NCBI GenBank assembly: GCA_007124575.1
Contig: SLEW01000009.1
Location: 1-5,330, forward strand
DNA from: Bacteroidales bacterium
GTDB lineage: Bacteria; Bacteroidota; Bacteroidia; Bacteroidales; UBA7960
Direction: 5' to 3'
DNA: 5,330 nucleotides
Numbering within the stretch: the first letter of the stretch is position 1; each line of letters opens with the position of its first letter. The notes beneath the pieces are model-generated. The model was not told the DNA's origin. It did no database searches and saw only the letters and a program-made list of their open reading frames with translations. This document shows positions 1 to 5,330 of this stretch, piece after piece. Made by a program: the position numbers and the translations under genes.

Positions 1-308
1 CAGTAACCGCAAAGCGCCATGCCTGCCAGTACTTTTTCAGGGACCTCCGTGAGGATCTCCCGGTCTTTGAACGTACCTGGTTCTCCCTCATCTGCATTAC
101 ATATCACATACTTTTGATCCGCTTCCTCGTTTTTAGCAAATTTCCATTTTAAGCCCGTAGGGAAGCCGGCACCACCTCTTCCGCGCAAACCAGAATCAAT
201 TACGTCAAGGATTATCTCATCCCGCGTGCGCTGAAGTACCTTTTCCAAAATATCCATGTAGTCAACCTTACCAAAAATAAGGTCTACCTTTTTTATCATT
301 TTCTCCAT
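1..308 (-). CDS. nuoF: NADH-binding flavoprotein subunit, NuoF/HydB family (5' part only)
   Basis: This is the N-terminal 102 codons of the NADH- and FMN-binding subunit that takes a hydride from NADH and passes electrons to iron-sulfur clusters. The gene runs off the left edge. Seen: the family glycine-rich motif RGRGGAGFPTG at residues 42-52, followed by LKW, and the second signature NADEGEPGTFKDR at 71-83; in the family both shape the FMN/NADH pocket. I chose the ATG at 306-308 because an in-frame TAA lies seven codons upstream; a second ATG three codons inside (297-299) is possible. The ribosome site is weak (AAAGAG-like). Only about 41 residues precede the motif, so the N-terminal thioredoxin-like [2Fe-2S] domain found in many HydB proteins is absent and the protein resembles the short NuoF form. 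It starts 47 bases after nuoE and is surely co-transcribed with it. The family is certain; whether it serves a hydrogenase, formate dehydrogenase or complex I is not decidable here. Confidence 0.93.
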   Translation of the reverse strand, partial: MEKMIKKVDLIFGKVDYMDILEKVLQRTRDEIILDVIDSGLRGRGGAGFPTGLKWKFAKNEEADQKYVICNADEGEPGTFKDREILTEVPEKVLAGMALCGY

Positions 309-355
309 AACTATGTTTCTCTTTTTGTGTTAGACAACTACGTTTGCTTCCCTGA

Positions 356-823
356 TCAGCCTTTCTTAAGATATTCATTAATGATATCCGATGCTTTCTC
401 AGGAGTGATCTCCGGATACACCTCATCGTTGATCAGCATTACCGGGCCTTTATGGCACCAGCCGATACAGTTTGCCTGCAAAAGGCTAAACTTCTTATCG
501 GTGGTTGTTTCACCCAGCTTGATCTTCAACATGTCCGAAATGGTATCGATGATCTCATCCTTACCCTTCATGTGGCAGGTAATGGTTTTACACACACGGA
601 TGACATATTCCCCACGCGGGACGGTATCCAAAAACGTATAAAAAGATGCAGTGCCAAACACATCTGCAGTACTGAGGTCAAGCTCTTCCGCAATAGCCTC
701 CATGGCCTCCTCCGAAAGATAATGCTCAGACTTCACTACTGCTTGTAAGATAGGCATCAGACTCGTGCGCTCGCGGCCGTGCTTTTCGGCCTGCTCCTTT
801 ACAAGCTCTTTAACTTTAGTCAT
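356..823 (-). CDS. nuoE: NADH dehydrogenase 24 kDa-type [2Fe-2S] subunit, NuoE/HydC family
   Basis: This 155-residue protein is a complete thioredoxin-like ferredoxin subunit that carries one [2Fe-2S] cluster and partners NuoF/HydB in NADH oxidation. Seen: an N-terminal helical region (about 1-60, with the typical LMPILQAVVKSEHYLS stretch and VFGTASFYTFL at 55-65), then the cluster domain. All four cluster cysteines are present with family spacing: C78 and C83 (VCKTITC), and C119 and C123 (ANCIGWCHKGP). The PVMLIND segment that follows is also typical. Length is normal. The start at 821-823 is supported by AGAAAGG seven bases upstream, matching the 16S tail complement. nuoF follows after 47 bases. 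Upstream lie an intrinsic terminator and a candidate promoter, so nuoE appears to be the first gene of its operon. In complex I operons it usually follows nuoD, so a soluble NAD-linked hydrogenase or formate dehydrogenase module is my preferred reading. That role is inference; the family call is firm. Confidence 0.95.
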   Translation of the reverse strand: MTKVKELVKEQAEKHGRERTSLMPILQAVVKSEHYLSEEAMEAIAEELDLSTADVFGTASFYTFLDTVPRGEYVIRVCKTITCHMKGKDEIIDTISDMLKIKLGETTTDKKFSLLQANCIGWCHKGPVMLINDEVYPEITPEKASDIINEYLKKG

Positions 824-830
824 GTTTATC

Positions 831-837
831 CCTTTCT
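831..837 (-). promoter_or_regulatory. Ribosome binding site of nuoE
   Basis: On the minus strand AGAAAGG lies seven bases before the nuoE ATG. It matches seven bases of the usual complement of the 16S rRNA 3' end (AGAAAGGAGG) and fixes the start at 823. Confidence 0.7.
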
Positions 838-883
838 GATTAAGTGGTTATTGTGATTAATTCAACATTATTATTTGACGCCT

Positions 884-891
884 CAAAAATA
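884..891 (-). promoter_or_regulatory. Candidate Bacteroidota-type -7 box for nuoEF
   Basis: The minus strand reads TATTTTTG here, an exact match to the Bacteroidota -7 consensus TAnnTTTG. It lies about 60 bases upstream of the nuoE start, giving a leader of roughly 50-55 bases. I could not find a convincing TTG -33 element 19-21 bases further upstream, and the region is AT-rich, so a chance match is possible. Its place between the terminator of the upstream gene and nuoE fits a promoter. Confidence 0.4.
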
Positions 892-989
892 ACAAGTCCC
901 GCGTAATTAAATAATTTTTTCTTTATTTATTTTGCACATAATCAATAATTTATAAGCAATCTAAATTGCATTCCAAAAGAAAAAACATT

Positions 990-1019
990 AAAAAAGGCCA
1001 CCTCTTGCGAGGCAGCCTT
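990..1019 (-). terminator. Intrinsic terminator of the M28 peptidase gene
   Basis: On the minus strand AAGGCTGCCTC and GAGGTGGCCTT form an 11-pair stem (two G-T wobbles) around a GCAA tetraloop, followed directly by a run of six T. It begins about 44 bases after the peptidase stop codon. The plus strand has no T run after the stem, so it acts only in the leftward direction. It separates the peptidase from nuoEF. Confidence 0.88.
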
Positions 1020-1062
1020 CAGCATAAATCAGATAAATAATTTTTCAGGCAAATGCTCTGCG

Positions 1063-2727
1063 TTATTCGCGCATGTGAGCCGTTTCATCACGCAGCTGCC
1101 TGAACTCGTTACCTTCGTACCAGTTAGGCCAGTCGCGGGTGTTTGCCAGGTGTTTTCCCATAAAATAGAACAACCACATATCCTGGTGCATGCCATCCCA
1201 CACCCACAAATCATGGATCACGTCAGTGGGAGCATGATAGCGTGCAGCCATATCTTCAGCTACCATCTCTGCATACTCTTCATCCCTGTTGATATAATCG
1301 CTGCCGCCCTGGGCATAGATCATAGGTATGCCTTGTCTTGCCAGGCTGATATGGTCGGAACGGTAAAAATAACCGGCCTCAGGAGTGGGCTCAGGCACCA
1401 CGTAACGGTCTTGCTCTTCAGCATACATCCTGAGGTATTCTTCCATTTCGGAGTTGCCGTATCCCACCACTTCAACATCCCATGTCGGGCCATACACATT
1501 AAGTGCATCGACATTGATTCCGCCAACCGTTTTTTCCACAGGGAAAAGAGGGTTCTCAGCATAATAGGTTGAGCCAAGCAGACCTGACTCTTCAGCGGTA
1601 ACCGCTGCAAACACGACAGACCTTTCAGGGCTTTCTTCTCCGGCCATCATCCGTTCGGCGATGGAGATGATGGCGCCGACGCCAGTAGCATTATCCACTG
1701 CCCCGTTATATATATCTACACCATCATCTGTTTCTACCATACCCAGATGATCCCAATGCGCCATGTAAAAGATCGTCTCATCGGGGTAGGTGCTGCCTTC
1801 AATGTATCCTATCACGTTGTGGCATTCGGAGTGCTCGAATTCATTGTAAAAATCTGCGCTGGCATACATATCCATGGAATATGCCTGAAAATCAGGCAAG
1901 GCAGCGCTCGCGAGTTCTTCATCGAGATCTTTGCCGATACGGGCAAATAATTCCCGGGCAACTTCTTTCTGGATCCATCCTTCAGCTTCCAGTTTGGGTT
2001 CGCCTGAATCCTCACCAATACCATACTGGGTGCCCGACCATGAATTACGAACGACATCCCAACCATAGCTGGCTGGCTCTGTTTGGTGGATGATAAGGGC
2101 ACCTGATGCTCCCTGGCGGGCCGCTTCCTCGAACTTGTAAGTCCAGCGCCCGTAATAAGTCATTGCCCGTCCATTGAATATTTCTTCATCACGCAGAGCA
2201 AAGCCCGGGTCGTTGATCATCACTACCACGGTCTTTCCTTCCACATCCACGCCTTCATAGTCGTTCCAGTCATATTCAGGAGCGTTAACGCCATAACCAA
2301 CAAATACAAGCTCGCTCGCATCCAACTGTGAGTAGTCTTGCAATTTGGTAGTGCCAATCACCATGTCGTTGATGTAGTCATAGGCGAGTTCTTCCCCATT
2401 ATGGGAAATAACCAGGTCAGAGAAATCATAGCCGGTGATCTCCACAAGTGGCACCGGTTGCAGGTAGCTTCCGTCAACAGCTGGTGTTAAACCAATACGT
2501 TCATATTCTCCAATGATATATTCTTTTGTTTTTTCACCACCTGGCGTAGCAGGTGCGCGTCCTTCAAACTCGTCGGAAGCGAGCGTCTCCACGTGATCCC
2601 GGTAGTTTTCGGAAAATGTGGGAATCTCAACTCTTTCCGGCGCCTCGCATCCACTGAACAGGCAAGCCGAAGCCATTACGACAGCCACCATGATCAGGCG
2701 GCCTGCAACTCTGAAATGTTTACTCAT
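1063..2727 (-). CDS. Secreted M28-family zinc metallopeptidase, putative lipoprotein with PA domain
   Basis: This 554-residue protein is probably a co-catalytic zinc exopeptidase (M28, aminopeptidase or carboxypeptidase type) anchored in the cell envelope. Seen: a signal peptide with hydrophobic residues 11-24 and a lipobox-like LFSGC ending at Cys27. Residues about 135-275 look like the protease-associated insert of this family (VFVGYGVNAPEYDW, GKTVVVMINDPG, GASGALIIH). The peptidase core follows with every expected metal and catalytic residue: H324 and D326 (HWDHLG), D345 (VDNATG), E379/E380 (AEESGLLGS), D407 (NVDAL) and H459 (SDH). The C-terminal YHAPTDVIHD segment is also familiar in the group. 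Nothing is truncated. The start is fixed by a perfect AAGGAGG eight bases upstream. The mature protein is very acidic (about 100 Asp/Glu against about 33 Lys/Arg by hand count). It sits alone between two terminators, so it is probably monocistronic. Substrate specificity cannot be read from the sequence. Confidence 0.93.
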   Translation of the reverse strand: MSKHFRVAGRLIMVAVVMASACLFSGCEAPERVEIPTFSENYRDHVETLASDEFEGRAPATPGGEKTKEYIIGEYERIGLTPAVDGSYLQPVPLVEITGYDFSDLVISHNGEELAYDYINDMVIGTTKLQDYSQLDASELVFVGYGVNAPEYDWNDYEGVDVEGKTVVVMINDPGFALRDEEIFNGRAMTYYGRWTYKFEEAARQGASGALIIHQTEPASYGWDVVRNSWSGTQYGIGEDSGEPKLEAEGWIQKEVARELFARIGKDLDEELASAALPDFQAYSMDMYASADFYNEFEHSECHNVIGYIEGSTYPDETIFYMAHWDHLGMVETDDGVDIYNGAVDNATGVGAIISIAERMMAGEESPERSVVFAAVTAEESGLLGSTYYAENPLFPVEKTVGGINVDALNVYGPTWDVEVVGYGNSEMEEYLRMYAEEQDRYVVPEPTPEAGYFYRSDHISLARQGIPMIYAQGGSDYINRDEEYAEMVAEDMAARYHAPTDVIHDLWVWDGMHQDMWLFYFMGKHLANTRDWPNWYEGNEFRQLRDETAHMRE

Positions 2728-2735
2728 TTTATAAT

Positions 2736-2742
2736 CCTCCTT
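2736..2742 (-). promoter_or_regulatory. Strong Shine-Dalgarno site of the M28 peptidase
   Basis: The minus strand carries a perfect AAGGAGG eight bases before the ATG at 2725-2727. This is notable because Bacteroidota genes often have weak or no Shine-Dalgarno sequences, and it settles the start codon. Confidence 0.8.
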
Positions 2743-2762
2743 GGTTTTGGTTTATAAAGCAG

Positions 2763-2790
2763 ATAATACTCCTTAGAAAATGATTTGCAA
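2763..2790 (-). promoter_or_regulatory. Candidate promoter of the M28 peptidase
   Basis: On the minus strand TTGCAA (2785-2790) and TATTAT (2763-2768) are separated by 16 bases. This resembles a sigma70-like pair with four and five of six consensus bases. A start point near 2755 would give a leader of about 28 bases carrying the Shine-Dalgarno site. The match to the Bacteroidota TAnnTTTG box is poor, so this is a tentative call based mainly on position. Confidence 0.3.
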
Positions 2791-2806
2791 TATACGGTTT
2801 TTCGGC

Positions 2807-2832
2807 ATATCAGGACAGGACACATCTGATAT
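2807..2832. repeat. Inverted repeat ATATCAG-N12-CTGATAT upstream of the peptidase
   Basis: Two perfect 7-base arms (2807-2813 and 2826-2832) are separated by 12 bases. The spacer region contains a short direct repeat, GGACAGGACA. The dyad lies about 80 bases before the peptidase start, just upstream of the candidate promoter. It could be an activator-binding site or a small hairpin. It lacks a T tract on either side, so it is not a terminator. The match is short enough to occur by chance. Confidence 0.35.
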
Positions 2833-2886
2833 CTGCAACACTATTTTCAATGGGAAGACCAGCTGCGACACATGTCAAACGGATAC

Positions 2887-2923
2887 AAAAAACAAATGCG
2901 ACCCTTAGAGAAGCCGCATTTGT
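2887..2923 (-). terminator. Intrinsic terminator of secDF
   Basis: On the minus strand ACAAATGCG and CGCATTTGT form a perfect 9-pair stem around a 14-base loop, which may extend by weak G-T pairs. The T-rich tail overlaps the base of the stem and gives six T in a row. It starts about 14 bases after the secDF stop codon and ends that transcription unit before the peptidase gene. Confidence 0.88.
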
Positions 2924-2936
2924 GTAGTTTGCAAAA

Positions 2937-5330
2937 TTATTTCTTAAGCTTTCTGTTCTTCTCTTTCATCATCAGCAAATCATAAGCAATAGGTGCACTG
3001 TTAAACAGGGAAGAATAGGTACCTACAGCCACACCTATCATCAGGGCAAAGGCAAATCCCCGGATCACTTCTCCTCCAAAGAGGAAGATAATCAGCAACA
3101 CGGCAATGGTAGTTCCTGATGTATTGAAAGTTCTCGACAGGGTAGCGTTTAGTGAATTGTTTATATTGGTTTTCAGCGGACGTTTCGGGAACAGTTTAAC
3201 GTTTTCCCTTATCCTGTCGAAGATGACCACGGTATCGTTAACGGAATAACCGATGATGGTAAGTATAGCCGCAATGAAGGCCTGATCAATCTCCATAGTC
3301 CATGGCACCACATTATATAGCAGCGAGTAAAGCGAAACCACAATTATGGAGTCGTGGAACAGGGTGGCAAGACTTCCCAGGCCAAACTGCCAGCGTTTAA
3401 ACCGTGAAGCGATATAGCTGAAGATGATTACCAGGGCGATGGCCACACTGATCACGGCTCCCCTCTGAATGTCGCGGGCTACGGCAGGACCAACCTTTTG
3501 AGAGCTTAACCTGCCGATCACTTTATCATCATCGTCGCCCACATATTCTTCATAGCTGACCGGCTCAGCAAAGAAGCCTTTTACGCCCTCATATACAGTT
3601 CTTTCTGCTATGGAATCGGCTTCCGTAGTTTCCACGCCTACTTTAAAGTTGGTGGTAATTCTTACCTGGTTGCTTGGTCCGAAGGTGATCACTTGTGCTG
3701 AAATGGCTTCTCCTGTGATATCCAGTTCCTGTGCCGCTTCATCCAGGGTTTGCATGAGAGATGCACGCATATCAACTGTATTCACATCATTGTCGAAGCG
3801 CACCACATAAGAGCGTCCTCCTGAGAAATCAATTCCCATACTTAGGCCGCGCAGGGCAAATGAGCCTAATCCGACGATGATAACGATAGATGAGATGATA
3901 TAGAAACGTTTTCTGACTCCAATAAAGTCAAAGTTGACTTTGGTAAGAACATCCTTACTGAATTTAGAGCTAAAGCGAATGTTGACATTTTTGTCGAGCC
4001 AGTATGTAAATACAAGTCTTGAAAGGAATATGGCCGTAAACAACGAGCAGATAATGCCGATGATAAGGGTAGTGGCAAAGCCCTGTACAGGTCCTGTTCC
4101 AAAAACATAAAGGACGACACCTGTAAGCAATGTGGTGATGTTACCATCCACAATGGCTGAATAGGCATTTTTATAACCGTCGGCAATAGCCAGGCGCTGT
4201 CCTTTACCGGCACGAATCTCTTCCAGAATACGTTCGTAAATGATCACGTTGGCATCCACCGCCATACCCAGAGTAAGCACAATACCGGCAATACCGGGTA
4301 ATGTAAGCACTGCACCCAGTGATGCCAGCACGCCGAGAATGAAAAATACGTTGGCTACCAGGGCCAGGTCAGCTACAAACCCTGCTCTGTTGTAATAGAA
4401 AGCCATATATATCAGAACAACAATAAAGGCAATGGCAAATGAGGCAAAGCCGGCATTAATTGCTTCCCGTCCCAATGAAGGGCCTACCACGGCTTCTTCC
4501 ACAATTCTTGCGGGTGCTGGCAGTGAGCCGGCCCTGAGAATATTTGCAAGGTCTTGTGCTTCAGTTACAGAAAACTGGCCGGAAATCTGGGAACGACCGC
4601 CGGAAATCCTGTCCTGAACTGTAGGAAATGAATACACATAGCCATCCAGAACGATGGCAATAGATTTCCCTATGTTGTCTTCTGTTAATCGTTCCCATGT
4701 TCTTGCTCCTTCGCGGTTCATTGACATGTTGATCTCCACTTCCCCGGTGGGAGAGAAATCCTGTCGTGCATCGGTAATCACTTCCCCGGTAAGGGGTGCT
4801 TGACCGTCGAAACCGACCCGGATCGCAAGCAGTTCGTGTACATTATCCATTCCTCTCGCAGGTTGCACACTCCAGTAGAGGCGTAAATCCTGGGGTAAGA
4901 GGTCCTGCACTTCCTGCTGTGCCAGCATCCTGTTCACACGGGCGGTATCCTGAACGGCAGCATAGCCGACTATAGGGCCCTGACCCGGACGAATGTTGCC
5001 GGTCTGATCCTGAAAATAGTTTGGTGTCAGATAGGCAAACAGCGGGTTCTCCATGGCAAAATCCTGAAACTCTTCCAGGTCGTCAAAATCGTCTGCCATG
5101 AGGTCATCAAAATCATCTTCGGCGATTTCATCCTCACTAAGCGGGGGTTCTTCAGCATCAGGAATCAGATCATCGGTCTCGGCCATATCATCAAGTTCTT
5201 CCATCTCAGCATCCGGATCAAGGATATCTTCATCAAGGAGATCATCCTCTGCCATTTCCCTGAGTGCATCGTTGACGTCCATGAAGTAATCATGCACTTC
5301 ATTGAAATCATATGTTTCCCAGAACTCCAG
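2937..5330 (-). CDS. secDF: Protein translocase subunit SecDF fusion (N-terminus outside the window)
   Basis: This is the last 797 residues of a SecD-SecF fusion, the membrane component that uses the ion gradient to pull secreted proteins out of the SecYEG channel. The frame is open to the right edge, so TM1 and the start of the first periplasmic domain are missing. Seen, counting from the edge: SecD first-periplasmic-domain sequence (LEFWETYDF at 1-9, PLTGEVITDARQDF at 179-192, NIGKSIAIVLDG at 219-230), then five SecD membrane segments (about 294-445) with GMAVDANVIIYERI at 355-368. The SecF half starts with a membrane segment at about 476-494, then GIDFSGGR (499-506), the second periplasmic domain (about 507-622) and five more membrane segments. 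The residues matching those needed for proton transport are present: D359 in SecD, D699 (GYSVNDTVVIFDRIREN) and R733 (SRTFNTSGTT) in SecF. The fused form is usual in Bacteroidota. An acidic insert near the start is described separately. A GTG at 5295-5297 is internal, not the start. Confidence 0.96.
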   Translation of the reverse strand: MEFWETYDFNEVHDYFMDVNDALREMAEDDLLDEDILDPDAEMEELDDMAETDDLIPDAEEPPLSEDEIAEDDFDDLMADDFDDLEEFQDFAMENPLFAYLTPNYFQDQTGNIRPGQGPIVGYAAVQDTARVNRMLAQQEVQDLLPQDLRLYWSVQPARGMDNVHELLAIRVGFDGQAPLTGEVITDARQDFSPTGEVEINMSMNREGARTWERLTEDNIGKSIAIVLDGYVYSFPTVQDRISGGRSQISGQFSVTEAQDLANILRAGSLPAPARIVEEAVVGPSLGREAINAGFASFAIAFIVVLIYMAFYYNRAGFVADLALVANVFFILGVLASLGAVLTLPGIAGIVLTLGMAVDANVIIYERILEEIRAGKGQRLAIADGYKNAYSAIVDGNITTLLTGVVLYVFGTGPVQGFATTLIIGIICSLFTAIFLSRLVFTYWLDKNVNIRFSSKFSKDVLTKVNFDFIGVRKRFYIISSIVIIVGLGSFALRGLSMGIDFSGGRSYVVRFDNDVNTVDMRASLMQTLDEAAQELDITGEAISAQVITFGPSNQVRITTNFKVGVETTEADSIAERTVYEGVKGFFAEPVSYEEYVGDDDDKVIGRLSSQKVGPAVARDIQRGAVISVAIALVIIFSYIASRFKRWQFGLGSLATLFHDSIIVVSLYSLLYNVVPWTMEIDQAFIAAILTIIGYSVNDTVVIFDRIRENVKLFPKRPLKTNINNSLNATLSRTFNTSGTTIAVLLIIFLFGGEVIRGFAFALMIGVAVGTYSSLFNSAPIAYDLLMMKEKNRKLKK
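5058..5249 (-). other. Acid-rich low-complexity segment within SecDF
   Basis: Residues about 28-91 of the visible protein form a 64-residue stretch with about 34 Asp/Glu and no Lys or Arg (hand count). It contains a tandem DDFDDL. It lies between LEFWETYDF and the conserved NPLFAYLTP segment, in the part of SecD expected in the periplasm. A variable linker at this point is common in Bacteroidota SecDF from what I recall of the family; this one is unusually acidic and probably disordered. Confidence 0.8.
5077..5117. repeat. Imperfect 24-base direct repeat in the acidic segment of secDF
   Basis: Two copies of a 17-base core (5077-5093 and 5101-5117) differ at two positions and are spaced 24 bases apart. 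On the coding strand they encode the two DDFDDL units. The in-frame 8-codon period suggests growth of the acidic linker by tandem duplication. Confidence 0.65.

Noticed and set aside
327..748. Two plus-strand open frames opposite nuoE
   Set aside because: Both lie opposite the well-conserved NuoE coding sequence and encode no recognisable domain.
1..823. Calling the locus a respiratory complex I operon
   Set aside because: nuoE has its own upstream terminator and candidate promoter and no nuoD before it. Subunit family alone does not show complex I, so only the family was called.
1075..1572. Plus-strand open frame of 165 codons inside the peptidase gene
   Set aside because: It lies wholly opposite the conserved M28 catalytic core, shows no recognisable motif and has no convincing ribosome site. 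It is a shadow frame.
2728..2936. A riboswitch, small RNA or small gene in the secDF-peptidase gap
   Set aside because: Apart from the terminator, one 7-base dyad, a possible promoter and the Shine-Dalgarno site I see no conserved RNA fold or coding frame in these 209 bases.
5098..5289. Plus-strand open frame encoding a Ser-rich 63-residue protein
   Set aside because: It is the antisense of the Asp/Glu-rich SecDF segment: GAT and GAA codons read backwards give Ser- and Ile-rich sequence. It has no family likeness.
5295..5297. GTG as the start codon of SecDF
   Set aside because: The frame stays open to the right edge and the 11 codons upstream (LEFWETYDFNE) match the SecD first periplasmic domain. 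SecD also needs TM1 and the rest of that domain upstream, so this GTG is an internal valine.
1..5330. Mobile elements, CRISPR arrays, tRNA or rRNA genes, or an undescribed multi-gene system
   Set aside because: No transposase, terminal repeats, regularly spaced repeats or RNA gene sequences were seen, and all four genes belong to well-known families with a conventional layout.

Overview
The window looks like an ordinary stretch of chromosome from a member of the Bacteroidota, probably an anaerobic or facultative and perhaps salt-adapted lineage. Four signals point there. SecD and SecF are fused into one long protein. There is a lipoprotein-type M28 zinc peptidase. One putative promoter has a perfect TAnnTTTG -7 box. 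The UTRs are AT-rich. The strongly acidic peptidase and the acid-rich insert in SecDF suggest, but do not prove, a marine, saline or haloalkaline habitat. Genus cannot be named from this sequence.

All four genes lie on the minus strand, so transcription runs from right to left. From the right edge: (1) a secDF fusion whose N-terminus lies outside the window (2937-5330), closed by a strong intrinsic terminator (2887-2923). (2) A 209-base intergenic region with that terminator, an inverted repeat and a candidate promoter. (3) A complete gene for a secreted M28-family metallopeptidase with a lipoprotein signal and a PA-type insert domain (1063-2727), preceded by a perfect Shine-Dalgarno sequence and followed by a second intrinsic terminator (990-1019). 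(4) A 239-base AT-rich intergenic region holding a candidate promoter with an overlapping small dyad. (5) nuoE (356-823) and the first 102 codons of nuoF (1-308), which start an operon running off the left edge.

The genes form three transcription units. SecDF uses the proton or sodium gradient to complete Sec-dependent export, the route the peptidase precursor would take. That is a general link, not evidence of a dedicated system. The nuoE-nuoF pair encodes the NADH-oxidising module shared by respiratory complex I, electron-bifurcating [FeFe] hydrogenases (HydABC) and NAD-dependent formate dehydrogenases. Because nuoE follows a terminator and a candidate promoter rather than nuoABCD, a soluble hydrogenase or formate dehydrogenase module is more likely than complex I. 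The deciding gene is just beyond the left edge.

No mobile element, CRISPR array, tRNA, rRNA or clearly novel system was seen. The items most worth a second look are the acidic tandem-repeat segment in SecDF, the solitary NuoEF module, the highly acidic peptidase, and two small dyads near putative promoters.
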